Source of the DNA: Strongyloides papillosus
Lineage: Eukaryota; Nematoda; Chromadorea; Rhabditida; Strongyloididae
Reading direction: 5' to 3'
Length of the DNA: 64,000 nucleotides
NCBI GenBank assembly: GCA_005656395.1
Contig: SRSI01000046.1
Location: 1,054,001 to 1,118,000 of the forward strand
A model generated the notes under the pieces. It searched no databases. It had not been told where the DNA came from and worked only from the letters and a program-made list of their open reading frames with translations. A program made the translations under genes and the position numbers. Of the stretch, positions 26,014-41,000 are shown piece by piece. Within the stretch, counting starts at the first letter, position 1. Every line of letters starts with the position of its first letter.

Positions 26014-27298
26014 TCTATAGATACTTTTAAGATTTTAAAATATTGGAATTTATATTATAGTTTGTATCATAAAATCGCATTTTTTTCTGATAACAGTATC
26101 AATCTTTTCTTGTATTGATTATTACTGATATTATTTCTATAAATATAATGTCTGTATATTATAGTTTTCTTAATAAATTTTGATAAAATCAGTTTCTACT
26201 GATGATTAACAAAAATTACCAGTAAATTATCAAATTGATAGATGTATATTGCAAAGGTATAAATATTCAATAAAAAAAAATAAAATAATAAAACTTTTCC
26301 AAATATTTATTCCTATAGTTCTTTCCATTATTGTTGATAAAGTTCAAAATCGGCACTCAAATAAATATATTAATCAAATTAATGACTTTTTTTACCAAAT
26401 TTGAGTATTGTTTAATGAAATTTATTAATGTTAAAATAAGTTAAATATTCATAATCGGGATCACGTTCCGCTAACATTATCACCATCAATCTCATTGCTT
26501 ACTATGTCTATTCATGATTTTATTTTATATAATTGAAACTTTAAATTGATTCCAAAAAACATTAAAAAATAATATAACAAATCGACTTTCAGATATAGCT
26601 AATTAGATAGTCAAAATGTCAGTCAACTAGATCTGCTAGATGTTTTTTATATACTTTATATTGATGATAATAACGTGTCATATCTAACAAAATGAGATTT
26701 TTTTCTACTCCAAATACATTAATTTTTCATTATAAATGTCCACTTAAGCATAAAAATGATTGTGCATTTTTTCATAAAGAAAAAAATTATGGTTATTATT
26801 GAATTATTACAAATAAATTAAGTTATTTCATTATATTATAACTTTAGTAAATTAAATTACACAATTCTATAATCAACAAAATATGTAATTATAATTCAAG
26901 TATATTAATATTAACATTTCATTTTTTAATCGTTAAAGCTAAATACTAATATACCATTATATTTTTGTGTGCTTAAAGATTTTAATATCTTTAAATTTGA
27001 AGTATTTCTAAAAAAAATATAAATATTATTCATATAAATGAAAAATACGCTGAGATTATATACTTAAACTTTAAAGAATATTCTATTTTGATATATACTG
27101 TTGCCAAAAATAATAAAATCACAAATATTATTAAATAAATTTTTGTACTTAAAAAATTATTTATTTGTTTAGATAAACTTTTATTTAAATCTACAAAAAA
27201 CTATACCAATTTCTCTATTCTATTTTTTATAAAAAATTAATTCAAGCTACTCTAAGATAATTGACCCGTTGTCAAAGTATGATTAAAAAGAAAATTTT
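26014..27298. other. Intergenic region between trypsin and amino-acid transporter
   Basis: This is the upstream side of the trypsin gene and the 3' side of the transporter. No ORF or RNA gene is apparent. A slightly GC-richer patch occurs around 26455-26520 (GGGATCACGTTCCGCTAACA) and another at 26580-26640. The remainder is A/T-rich without recognisable features. Confidence 0.7.
26088..26482. promoter_or_regulatory. Cluster of TGATAA GATA-type sites upstream of trypsin
   Basis: Five TGATAA/TTATCA hexamers occur at 26088-26093, 26181-26186, 26227-26232, 26335-26340 and 26477-26482, all within 470 bp of the trypsin start. TGATAA is the core bound by the nematode intestinal GATA factor ELT-2, so gut expression is plausible. 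Roughly one site would be expected by chance in this base composition, so the enrichment is suggestive only. Confidence 0.3.
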
Positions 27299-29022
27299 CT
27301 ACCATATTTTTCTACTAAATGAATGTGTTCTAACAGCTATATTTTTTTCATCTGAATGTAAATCTGGAACAGTGATGTCACTTGATGCTGTTTGACTAAG
27401 ATCAACCATATTTGTCATTGAAGACAGTGAGGTATCTTCTAACAATAATTTGTTCTGTGAATCTCCATTTAACAATATTTTTGATGAGCTTGTTTTTAAT
27501 ATTACAACAGGCATAATTGTTTTAACATCAGGTAGACAATCAAATAAGATACAGGCAACGAGTGTTGTATAATCTTTAATAATTAGTAATTATATATAAA
27601 ATATTAAAATAACTTACTATTAACTCTATAAAATATCATTGGTAGATTATCTGAATGAATAAGAAGATAGTAAAAGACAAATCCTATGCCACATAAAGTT
27701 AACCCTAATATTGTTACATGAAATTCTTGGAAAATAGGAATAATTACTAAGATAACCGTGACAATTAAAAATGCATAGTGTACCCATAATGGCATTCTTA
27801 CAGCATCTGCATGAACAGGAATCAATTTATATCTTATTACTAATAATGCAATAAGTGTAAAAATTCTTTGTGCCCAAAATCCAAACATACAATATGCTAT
27901 TAAAGAATCTAAATCTCCAATAAAACTGATACCCATTGCAAGAATTGTTTGTGCAAAAACTGCAACTCTAGGTGATTCAGTTTCTTTATTAATACATGAA
28001 AAACAAGCTGGTAAATGACCCTGTTTGGCAGCAGCATACATATATCTTGATCCAGAAAAAAGATTAGAATTTAATGAACCTAACAAAAGAATTCCAATTA
28101 AAAAAGGAATAAATTCAGAGAATGATCCTAATGTTTTTGCTGAAAATATAGCTGCAACAGCATTAGAGGATTTCATTGTATCTGCATCTAATGCTACAAA
28201 ATAAGCGATATTTATTGATACATATATTACAGCAACAACAATAATTCCAGATAACAAAGCTAATGGTACCGTTCTTCTGGGATTTTTTATTTCACCAGCA
28301 CCATAATTAAGAATATCCCAACCAGAGAAAGCCCATAAACCCCCATAAAATGCCATTACAAGGCTACCAGTATCATATTTTGATTCACTCCACATATCAC
28401 TTAAATTTTCAGTCCAGTTACGAAAGAAATAATAGTAAAAACCAGTTAAAATAACTAATGCACATGAAATAAGTTTAGCAAAAGTAGCTATAACTTGAAA
28501 TTTAGCAGCAAATTTAGAAAGTGAAAAAAAATTCATCCACATAACTAATAAAAGAAGTGAGAATGCAAATAATTTTTGTAGTAATGGTACGTGATTATTA
28601 TCAATGTCATAAACTTGTTTAAGTCCTTCCGTTAGATATTGTCCAAATGTTTCAGATATTATAGCTATTGTTGCTGGATATGTCATTAGAACTGATACCC
28701 ACATAAAAGCGAATGCTATTGGATACCACTTAACATAACAGATATATGCGAAATCACAGCCAGCTTCTCTTATACTAGTACCTAATTCAATATAACATAA
28801 TGAACCTGAAATGTTTTATTATAATTCATATGTTATTTTATACATACCTAAAATTGCTATAACAGCACAACCAATCCATATTATTAACGAAACTCCAACA
28901 GATCCAGAACATCTTAAAATCGAACTTGGTGTTATAAAAATTCCAGACCCAATAATATTACCAATAACATACGAACTGGCTCCAAAAAAACCCATTTTAT
29001 GATCATTATTATCACCTTCCAT
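27299..29022 (-). CDS. LAT/y+LAT-type amino-acid transporter (APC family, 545 aa, 3 exons)
   Basis: Exons are 28848-29022, 27618-28805 and 27299-27573 (minus), with introns of 42 and 44 nt; all phases close. The N-terminus carries the APC first-helix motif IGNIIGSGIFITP (about residues 20-32). GSLCYIELGTSIREAGCDFAYI follows across the first intron in short form and matches the second and third helices of light-chain transporters. Then come about ten further membrane segments and a conserved WDILNYGAGEIKNPRRT-type block. It should exchange neutral or cationic amino acids at the plasma membrane. In heterodimeric LATs a Cys in the loop after TM3 links to the 4F2 heavy chain. Here that loop (after FGQYLTEGLKQVYD) has no Cys, so it may work without a disulfide-linked partner, like some C. 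elegans AAT paralogues. The hydrophilic Ser/Thr-rich C-tail ends SRKIW. Confidence 0.92.
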
Positions 29023-32000
29023 AATAAAAAAATACTATTGACGGAGTTTTATTTTTTTCTTAAAAATATAAAAGTTAATTTAATAGTATAAATGAAATTA
29101 TTTCTAGTGAATACTCAATAATAAGTCAAAATGTTAATATATAATATATAAAGAACATTTAAATAGAATATCAAAAATGAAACGTGATAAAATAAAATAT
29201 AAATAAAAAAAATTAAGTAAATTTTTGTGATTACTTTCTTTTAATTAAAAGTTTTATGTTGTAATTACATATATATTCGATAAAATTTCTGTAATTTATA
29301 TGAAAAAATTGGAACCAGTAAGTTGATTATAAGTATTAAATTTTTTGTAAAAATTTTTTATTTTGTTAAATTAACAAAACATACGAAAAGATAAGAAGAT
29401 TAAGTTTCATAGAGTGTTAGAAGAATTTTAATGTATACTTCTCTTGATGCTTAATATAAATAATAAATTAAAGTATAATTTGATTAGAGTTAAAAAAAAG
29501 GAAAAAGTTATCGCTTTAAAATTATGTCGGAAGATAAAAAAATTGTTATAAACTTTTAGTGTTAAAATAAGAAAAATTTATAAAGTACATCTTTTCTATT
29601 TTATTTTGTTAATGGCACTATTTGAAAGAGGATATATAGGAATTTTTAATATGCGTTTTATCATAAATCACTTTAAAAATGTGTAATTGATAAGATTGTT
29701 GCAAAGGTGCAATGCTAAACATAATCATAAAGTAATATTTTATTCAAGTGACAAAGATGAAATATTTTATATGAGTTAATTTTTATCATTGGCCTAGTTG
29801 AGAAAACAGACAATAGAGTAACTATTAAATAATATCTTCATCAGAAATCGAGGAAAAAAGTTATAACAAAATGATGGTTTTCTGTAGTGTGAGAAAAGTG
29901 TAAGTATGTAAATAGGTTATTTTATAGATAAATTTTTTCATAATTTGAAATATTTTAGCTTCCATAATATTAAAAAAGATGGAATAAGAGGATAGAGAAT
30001 ATACATTTAGTTTTGCTAATAGATTATAAAATAGTCAAAATGAATATGGTCTTTATAATAATACTATAAATAAATATTTTTTTAATGGTATGCCAATTAT
30101 TTTGTCATTTAAATGAATAAAATAAATTTTATTCCTTCTATCTTTTAAGTGATGATATTATTTTTATATCTTTGAATAATATTAATATTTGATTTTTTAC
30201 GAAATTATTTTTTTCAATTTATATAATATTTTTAGAGAATTAAATTTAAAATGAATTAAATTTATAAGTGTTAGAAATAATACAGAACTTTTTTGTCAAT
30301 TAATATAATTAATATATATATAACATTTTCAGATAATAATGATAGGATATTTGCAGTAAATTAAATGTGATTGAGATATAAAATAGATAATGCTAAGTAA
30401 TATTTCTTAACTCATTATTTGTCATTAATACACATCTCAAGATTAAGCCAGACTTTAGAATAGTATTTCATTAATCATCTAATAAACCAAATCACTGTAA
30501 CTTTAATATTAATTTTATCTTTAAAATAAATTTTAATATTCCTACCAATGAATATTTTAAAGTCTCAAATATTTATTTTTTTATAAAAAACTGAGTTTCG
30601 ATTTAAAATTGTTGTATCTCTATCAATAATCTGATTAACGGAACTTGAATATATACAAATAAACAAACAAGCAAATCTTTCTTATCATAATTGTTACAAA
30701 GTTTTCAATGATGGTTATGGATTTTTGGTATATCTTTGAGATAAGAATATAATTAAAAATAAACATTGTAAAATGGATTGATAGTTAAATATATTAAATT
30801 TGACAGTTAATAAAAAAATTTTTTTATTTTTTATTTTAAATCAAATGAATGTTTACTTATTAATAAATGAATGTTTTATCCTTCCAATTATTTATCTTTT
30901 ATCTTCAAAGCATAAAAAACAAGTTGTAAATAGGGAATAAGTAAAATTTATTAGTATATTATAAAAAATTTGAAATGTTATTTATTAAATTCTAAATGAT
31001 TCTTTTTTAACAACAATAAGAATGATAATTTCACACAAACATTATTTCTTTTTATATCAAAAAGCATTTTCACGCAAAAAAATTTTTTTTTTCTTTCCAT
31101 ACATTATTCTTTTCTCCCATTTGGCGTGTCTTTTAGATTGATATTAGTGGTATATTTTATATCTATATACGATATTTAATTTATTTTCATTGATTAAACA
31201 GTTTCATAGATATTAAGAGGAACAGATGTTTTGATGTTTAGGAAGTATTAGTAAAATTAAGTTCTATAAAAATGCGTATTCAAAGTTGGTCAATTAATAT
31301 TAGAAATTATTTTATATTACGGCAACATTTCTCTACTATTGTTTATTTTTTACAACTATGTACTTCATATTTTTTTATATCTTAACAAATCTTTTTACAT
31401 CATAACATTTTTTTGTAATCTTTGACTTATCTATATTTAATCTACAATATACGTACATGATATTAATATTTCAATTGTTTATTATTATTATACGTTGGTT
31501 TATTAAATAAAAATGGTGATGAAAATATATTATTCATTCTACGAGAAATGACCGTTAAAAATAAAAATTAAGTCCCATTTGGTGGTATACAATGAAAAGA
31601 ACCCTTAAAATGTATAAATATATATTCAGTATTATTTGTATTGTATAAACATAACTTACTGAATATGCGCATTAACACTCTTTCCTGACCTCATCCATAG
31701 CATTTTAAGGATAGTAGGTGCCAGATTTTAGTTATTTAGTACAAAAATTGATTCATTATTATTAGTGATAAATATTTTTAATAATATGTTAAAAAATAAT
31801 TGATTATATATTAATAATATGTCATTCTCATATTTGACATATCTAATTTAGAAAAAGTAAGAGATTATCACATTACTACTCTTATTTTGTAAGCCTAATC
31901 ATATTTCCTTTATAAATACATATCAAGAAAAGGAAAAAAAAGTTATATATTGTTGTTCGGACAACCTCTCATCTATCACTTTTTGTCAGTTTCCACCAAA

Positions 32001-35000
32001 CAAAGGCATATTGTGCAATAAATTTTATATTTATTAAAGTATTCTATATTTATTCATTTTTTCCTCTTCAATTCATAACTTTTCTTCACGTTACATCACT
32101 TTTTACAATATAATATGCCTTAACTAATAAATATTTAAAGGATTTTAAACTTTTATACTTAACTCCATGAATAATGATAAAATTAGAATATTCCTATATT
32201 TATTAAAATTCTTTTTACATAAAAGAATAATAATCTTATAATTTATTATTTTTTAAGACATTTAAAAATATTTTATAACAATGTGATTACACATGTTTTA
32301 AAATTAAACATAATATCATTCTTCTGATAATCTTTTTACTATATATAAAATATATATTGTATATTAAACTATATACAGATTCTTTCTTCCTTACGACAAT
32401 ATCAATTTAAACAATAATAATGACATTTCTTTTAACATCTATTCTTAACTTTAACAATGATGTTTTGATACCCTCTCATGGGATGTGCATTTAATGTCCA
32501 GTAACCAGTCAAAACTTAAAATATTAAGATTGGCTATTTTGTTTTTGATAAGTAACTGATGTTACCATATAATTTATAACATAATTACACATAATTTCTT
32601 TAATAATAGTTTTATTTGTAAATAAAAAAGATTTATATATTATTATATATTTCTTTTAACTGTTTAAACTACTCAACTAACTTGTCAAACATTTTTATTT
32701 TACCAGATGAAATCTTACTAATTAAACCAAACGATTCCAGACATTTTTATTTTTAAAGTAGTTCCTTATCTACATGGTAGTAACAAAACTTTTTATTTTT
32801 TATAAATAAAGAAGAGTTGTAAAGAGTAAAATTATATCTTATTAAATTTTCCTAATCATTTAACTTACCTGTATGTCAACACAAAAACTCATACTTTAAT
32901 AGAAATGTTGGTTCGATAAATCTTGCTTTTATTATTTTTTTGCATGTATAATGGTGGAAGATAGTCATAAAATTAAAAATATTCTTTCATTTATATACAT
33001 ATATTATTTATAAAACATGTCTCATCTATTATTAAAACTTAATCATTAAAAAATTCGTTATTTTGGCCTCTTTTTGCAATAATTAATTTACTCTTCCTAT
33101 TCACTTAAAACAATCTTCATCATTTTTAAATTATGTATTTTTTATTAATGTTTTTATAATAAAAAAATAATGAACCTATTTATAAGAAAACTATTAAATT
33201 GTTTTTTTAATATCATTATATTATTACGATAAAATGAAAAAGAATATTTAATGGTAATTCTTAAAATTATGTGTTTTTAGAATTTTAACAGAAAATAAAA
33301 AATTTAATACACTTTTATATTCACTTTCATTTTCTTTAATTACTTTTTATTTCTAATTTTTTTACAAAAATTGCTTGTTTAATAGTTATAATGTATTCAT
33401 AAATATTTAACTATATTAATATTTGAATCTGCATATGAGATAGTTTTTAATGATTATAATCTTTTACAAATCTTCTCCCAATATAATTGAAAATAATGAC
33501 AATTAAGTTTTTTAAGTAAAAATTTGTTATTATAATATAATTTAAAGTGAAATTTTAGTATAAACTAAAGAAATATTTTACTCAACCATAAATATTAAGA
33601 GAATAACTATTGTGTTGTTTTATTGTTCAACAACTCTCTTCCGATTTAATACTTATTTTACTATTTCAATAGATACATTCACTTATTCTGATGATTGAGG
33701 CAAAAACTTTTTACCCTTCAAATGGCAATAATTACAACTATATATAAATATATACATATCTTAATTTTGAGTTAAATATTGGTTCATAAAAGATATACAG
33801 TGTAATTACAATATTTTTGTATGGAAAGTTTAATCAACTACCTTTTATTTTGATACATTTAATGACCCAAATATTTTATTAATTCATAAAATTATTTTTA
33901 ATGAAAATATTAAAAACTAAAGATTTATTTTTGTACTTATTAATTTATATCAAAAGACATAACCTTAATAAAGTCCATCTTTAACTATAATTGTTAGGAA
34001 TATTTACCTATAATTTAAATGATTTATATAAAATTTTTATCACTATACTGATCAAAGAATATTAAAAGATAATTAAAAACATTCTTTGACTATTTTATTC
34101 TTTTTGCGGTATAATGACTAATTTTATTATTATATTATTATAAAAGGAACGGTTCTTAATTAATAAATATAGTTATTAATTGTTTTAAATATAACCTTTA
34201 CTGACAACTTTCATGACATTGACCTGTTCCCCTGGGATTTCTCTCTTTAATTTAATATTATATACAAATTAATTTCCTTTACTTCTAAAACTTACTAATT
34301 TACCAAGAATGGTAAATGTAATGGAATAGTTTAAGGCAAATTTTAAATATTTTAATAATCTTAAGAATGTGTGTATGAAAGCTATAAAAAAAATTCACAT
34401 TTTTTATTAATTATGTTGAAAATGCCTTTACTGTAGCTTTTTAAAGAAAAAAGTCTTTCAATCTTTAATTTCTTTTTTTTTCTTTCTTTTCTTTTTTGTT
34501 TAATATTACTATAGCAATATTTAAAAAATAAATGTAGAAATTCCTAATTTTTAAAAACTATTAAAACAAATACTTGAATTTATCTATTGTTATTGTTACA
34601 AGGACACAATATTTTCTATTAAAATATACATCTTTTGTGTATTGCGCAATCACAACATTTTGTACTTTTTCATAGATATATTACAATAATTATAAAGTTA
34701 CATTATATACATACTTTGAATGTTAGAAGTATTCGAAAATATGAATACCCTTGATCAGTACAATACTTAGAATAAATAACTTAAAACTTGTGTACATATA
34801 CGTATTAATATCTTATTCTACTATATTCTACTAAAATGGCAATTAATAATATCATTACGTATAATGTTTATCTCTACAAAGTTTAGGAACGTTAACTATA
34901 CCCTTAAAAACAGTAGGAGGTGCATGTGTTGATAAGAAATATAGATGTTGAATATCTTTATATCATATCACATTTCAATTCACACAATAACTAAACTTTT

Positions 35001-38000
35001 TCTATTAATACTTTTGTTACCGTTAATAATAATGGTTTATTTTCATCAAAACATATTAATACTTTTAAATTCATCATTTAACATTATATATAAAGTATTT
35101 CCTCTTATCAATTTACCTTCTCAAAACTATACTTATATTTCTATTAATTGTGGATTTACTAATAAAATTTATCAGTTAAGTGTTCACTCACTAAATTGTC
35201 AAAAAGGTCCACTACTGTTAATACATAAATATAAACATATTTATCCACCTTTCTTAATTATCACTAAAAGACGTTACTCTTAGTCCTCTTATATATTTTG
35301 ATACCTCTGAAATATTAATAATCTATATTTGTTGAAATTTCTAAAAACACATTAAGTTATTTTCTATCATAATTGAACCTGAAAAAATATGTTTATTTTT
35401 CTTTTTATATAATATTTAGACTCTATACATATGTAAAATGGCATAAAAGTTATACTAAATTACTCATGAGAAAGAATATTTCTTTAATATTCTGAAACAT
35501 CAAAGGGTTATGAAAATGAATAAAGCTTAAGTATCTTTTTATTTTCATATCTCATCTCCAAGTACCATATGTTGTTAATTCAATGTATATATTGGTATAT
35601 ATGTATACACTTATATAATGTATTTTCTCAAAATATCAAGCACAATATTTTGGAGGGCACTTCCAAAAGACATAAACAATCCTTTTTCTTTTCAATTTTA
35701 ATAATAGATTATGGAATACATTAAACTACCAATGTTCTTAACTGTTTTAATCAGATATATATTTTCATAGTTTATATTTCTTATGAAACAATACCAAAAG
35801 ATACAATTACTCCTCATTTTGTTTATTTTATTTTTTTAACACTGCAATCTTGTAATTTACATAAAACAAAAACATACTCTATACTATTTCATGTTTTAAC
35901 ATGAATTGTATAAATATTATCATTGTTAGAGATTTATAAAACAATTTTGTGCACTTATATAATATCTTGTCTTTATAAATCATAAAACATCAATTCTTTC
36001 AACATCCTATCAGAAACAAGGTTGTTTTTGTTTAAATAGAATTACTAAAAATTCATTTTTATTAAATTTGATTGCACTTTTAATCGCATTTTAAAATCAC
36101 AAAAAATGTATTTAGAAAAATGACATGCCTTTTATGATGTCATTTTTTTAATACTTAGTTTTAAAAAATTGTAGGTAATTAGAAATTAATTTTATTTTCA
36201 TTTGCTTCATTTAATATTAAAGTACTTTATTTTAAGATTTTTATACTTTTTATTATTATAATTAATCCTTCTAAATATTTGTCTAAACAATCATGCATCA
36301 TATTCATATGCTTTAAATTATTAAGACTAAAAGTTACACAAATATCAAAAGTCCACTTTAAAAATTACCTTTTTTTTAACACATATACAATTTCATTTAC
36401 AAATTTTAAAGGGCCTCTAGTTTTAAAGTATAAAATATACAACCTTACTCAGCAACACGATATATTTATATGTAAACATTCGAAATATTTGAAAATAAAT
36501 TTCAACTTAAGTAAGAAAAAAAATATATTTATAAAATGACAAGTTTGTTTATCTCAATATTATGAGAAATTCATAACATTACGTTGTAATAAAAATTTTT
36601 TGTAATAATTATAGCTTTTTGTCCAAACATTTATCATTAGCTTTGTAAAAATTATGTTTAAATATTCTGATTGTTTAAAAGTATTAAAAAATCATTTTTG
36701 ATTTTTCTTACAAAAATATTATACTGTTTATTATATAAGAACTAAAAATAAGTTTTCTTATAACTATTTTTTAATAAAGATCAATGATTTGTTGAGATAC
36801 AGATTGATTTTCTGAATATACGTACTTGTGAATCATTATATTAATCTTTCATTCATATATATTATAAAATCTTTTTTATTTGTCTTTTATATATTGTACA
36901 ATCAAATATCAATTATCTACACTATTTTTATTTCATTAGCTCGTTTTTTTGTCATATCAAATATTAAAAAAATATATAATCATTTCCAATGTTCGTGAGT
37001 ATTAATATTTTATTTTTATTTTAAAATTTTTACTGTTCTATTAATGTTGTTTGTTAAAAAATTAATTTTTTTCTAATCTCATCTTAATATTATATATTTT
37101 TAATAAAAGACATATTTACCAAGATGCTTCTACTTTATTATCCTTTTATTTATCCATTTTTTTAATATATAATAAATAAGTTTTATACGATGGATTTTTA
37201 TAGTGAAATTTAATGAAATATTTATAAAATATGAAGTGGAAATTGCGCTAAATTTTATTAAACTTCCTGTAATTTAAACATTTTAATTAGCTGGAGAGTT
37301 TTTTTTTAAAAAATAGTAAATTTTTGCATTAGTTAGGAGCAAATAAATATATTTTTAAAAATTTTATTTACGCTCGTTTTAAAAATACAAAATAGTGAGA
37401 TTAAAAATATTACTTATGTGTCACGGAAATTTTTGCTTAAATTTAAGAAAGAATTTATAACAATAGATTATATTTTCATTCTCGATAACATGATTACACA
37501 TAAAATTACAATTGTTTTATATTAAAAATATTGTAACTTCGATAAATATGACTCTCAAAAGAAAACTCATGAATATTAATATTTTTTTATCTTCTCATTT
37601 CAGATGCCTCTTTGAAGCAGGTGTTAAAAAGAGACCAAATATTATTATTTTATATTATAAAAAAAAGAATTATTCTACATTACACATTAATTCTTTTTTT
37701 ATATTACCCAATCATATTGCTATTTAAATAGACAAACAAAGAAGACAAAATTAATATATTTTATTTGTTGTGAAAGCGGATAGTAATATATATGCTTTTT
37801 TCAAATATTGTAACAAAACCACGTTGTTATTTTTTTAATTTCATCTCAAAATATTAAAATATTTAAAGCGAAAATAAGATTTAATAATTTATTAAAACAA
37901 ATTCGCTAGTTGACAAATATCTCTTGAGTTTTATTCAAATACAATAATATTTCAAAAACTATTTTTCAAAGCATAATACATTGAAGAATTATAACACAAA

Positions 38001-38099
38001 CATATATTTACCATCAGCCAAAACATTTTTTTAATTCTTATAAAGCTAGTATTGTAATTTGTAGGAGGAGATTTTATTAGATAAAAAAAAGTATATAAA
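29023..38099. other. 9-kb gene-poor region upstream of neurabin
   Basis: No conserved coding sequence was found. The stretch 31-36.5 kb is visibly pyrimidine-rich on the plus strand (many TTTCTT, TTCTTC tracts, few G). This texture is typical of the sense strand of nematode introns or 5' regions and would fit transcription toward neurabin. A T/C-only tract lies at about 34467-34497. A 112-codon ORF at 34945 is noted separately as doubtful. Confidence 0.6.
34945..35283 (+). CDS. Doubtful 112-codon ORF with one membrane segment
   Basis: The ORF begins with ATG, has one strongly hydrophobic stretch (residues about 17-36, KLFLLILLLPLIIMVYFHQ-like), then a Tyr/Ile/Asn-rich tail with two Cys. It is the longest ORF in the desert and slightly longer than expected by chance for this base composition. 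It has no family resemblance, splice partners or codon bias supporting it. It may be noise. Confidence 0.12.
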   Translation: MLNIFISYHISIHTITKLFLLILLLPLIIMVYFHQNILILLNSSFNIIYKVFPLINLPSQNYTYISINCGFTNKIYQLSVHSLNCQKGPLLLIHKYKHIYPPFLIITKRRYS

Positions 38100-41000
38100 A
38101 TGACAACGCCAGAGATTATCAACGGAAGTGAGGATGTTCGTACAAGATTTTCACATTCAAAAGCACTATTTCAACAACTAGAAAAAGAGCGTATGGATCA
38201 CCTACCATCCTTTTATTCTCCCAGACCTTCACGTCACATTGTTTTAAGAGGCCATAATAATATTAATGATGGTGTAGTGATGACAAGCACTATAAATAAA
38301 ACTAATATGATAAAAGGAGGAGACAAACAAAATTTTATCAATATATCAAATGGTACAATTAAAAATTCAACCAATATTAATAATAGTTATCAGGATTGTG
38401 GTAAAGAAATGTCTCCAGTTTCAACATCATCCTCTATTACAGCATCCTCAACTGCTTCCTCCATTAATTCATCATCAACAACCACAACAACACCTCTAAA
38501 TATGATTAATCCTACGAATAATATTAATAATTCTACTAATAATACTTATATATCACCAGTTGCAGCTATTGCTGCTAAATTTAACAATCCACAAATGTCA
38601 AATTTCAAGAATAATATTCCACCACCTGTACCACCCAAACCGTCTACAAATAATTGTATTACTTCATCTGTCTATCAACAAAGAAGTAATACTTCTTCAC
38701 CAACTAGTCCAATAGTATCACAGGTTGAAGAAAATTTTAATCAATTAGCTTCTGAGTTAGATAAAATTAATAATATATCTAATTATAATTCATATTCATC
38801 TACTACAACTCAATCAATTGATACTATGCCATCTAAAAATATTCCTACTAATGATAATGACAAAAATGCATCTTTTGAACCATATTGGAGAGATCCATCA
38901 TACTACAAAAAACGATATGGTATGGATAATAATTGTATTGAAAATAGTAATGGTAAAAAAATGGATAAAAATATCACATCACCACATACATCAACTGCCT
39001 CCTCAACTAATATATCATCACCATCTGATTCTGAGAGTGGTGATAGTTTAATTAATGAAATAAATAATGATAATATTAACAATTCACTATCATCATCAAC
39101 TAAAAAAGGTACAACATTTGCATTAATAAGAAGTAAATTTGATTCTGGAGCATTTAGTAATGGTAATCAATGTAGTAGTGATAATGAGGATGAGATTGGT
39201 GAGGATAATGCGAATTATAAAGGTGGTCTCGTTGGTACTATACGTGGTCTATCACCAGATCCTGAATGTGAAGAGAAAAAGAAAGTTAAATTTTCAACAA
39301 ATCCTATTGAAGTTTACTCAGCCTATGCTGCTGAAGATTATGATAGAAGAAATGAGGATGTTGATCCTGTTGCAGCATGTGCTGAATATGAATTAGAAAG
39401 AAGATTGGAAAAAATGGATTTATTTGATGTTGAATTAGAAAAAGGCCCTGAAGGTTTGGGAGTATCTATTATTGGAATGGGTGTTGGTGCTGATAGTGGA
39501 TTAGAAAAATTAGGTATTTTTGTTAAAAGTATCACACCAGGTGGTGCAGTTCATAAAAATGGAGAAATTCAACCATGTGATCAAATTGTTAGTGTTGATG
39601 GTATATCACTTGTTGGAGTAAGTCAAATGTTTGCAGCAGAAACATTAAGATCAACAGGAAAACGTGTTATTTTTACGATAGGAAGAGAAAAAAATTTGGA
39701 TGATTCAGAGGTTGCACAATTAATTCAACAAAGTTTAGAACAAGATCGTTCCCGTCAACCATCTTATTATAATAATACTACTACATCCTCTTCTACCACT
39801 AGTAACAATACTAATTCTCCTTCACCAACAGTTCCAAAAAATAATAATAATATTAACAACAATTATTCACAAAAATCTATTGGAAGTGTTGTAACACCAC
39901 ACTCTGAAAGTACAACATCTGTTTTTTCAAAATCATTCATGGATGATACAGAGATAAAATCAAGAATATCTGCATTAGAGGTTGAGTTAAATGATTCACA
40001 AAGAAGAACAGAAAAGATGGTTGAAATATTGGAAACATCAAGAAATCATTGTAAGTTACTAGAACAGAAATATGATCAAGCAAGACAATTACTAGAAAAT
40101 TATCAAAATCGTGAAAAAGAGTTGTTGGAGAGAGAAGAAAGTCATATAGCACAGTTAAGGAGCAAGGATAATCAATATTCTCTGCTAATAGACCAACTCA
40201 AAACAAGAATAGATGAGTTGGAGAGAAAAATGTCCACTCCTTCACAGCAAAATATTTATACAACATCTGATTATAATTCTTTGTTACGAAAGAAAGATTC
40301 AACAGATAATGAATCTCAAATATCAACATTTTTGGATAATAAAGATAAAAAATCTCCACCTAATACTATTAAATCAAATACAAATACACTAGAAAAAGAG
40401 TTACCAAAAGTTGTACCAAGAATTTATCCAAGAACAACACCCAATATGTCATCATCATTATACAACAATGGTACACCTGGATCTGGACATGCTTTTATGT
40501 TACAACAAAACAACAGTACATTAAATAATAATAATGTTACGAATAAAGCTATGTCACAAAGTGTTTATGCTGATGGTACAGAAACATCCAACAGTAAAAG
40601 AAATACAATAAGAAGAAACTCAGAAGTAGAAGAGAAATGTTATACACCAACTATCATGTCAACAAATAAAACTACATCATATCCTAATAACATTTCCTCT
40701 AATAATAATACAGGTCCATATAATTCACATAATTCTTTACTATCACCATTACCAAGAACAGCTAATAGTAGTCCTCAACCAAGAATTTCTGAACCAGTTT
40801 CTCCAGCAACATCAACTAAATTTTTACAAAATCAAAGAAGAATACTATTTCCATTAAGAAAACGTTTTGCTATGCATAGTAAGTTTTTTTCAATTATTTT
40901 CATTTAAACTATAATTATATTTTTTCAGCGGAGTGTGAGTTTTGGAGACCATCGTCTGTAGAACAGGGTCTTCAAGTTCTTTCATGGACAGTTGATGACA

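Noticed and set aside
32911..32930. GGTTCGATAAATC resembling a tRNA B box
   Set aside because: Lacks the CC end of the B box and no cloverleaf arms can be drawn around it.
36279..36539. 86-codon plus-strand ORF
   Set aside because: K/N/F/I-rich, no recognisable domain, in a region without other coding evidence.
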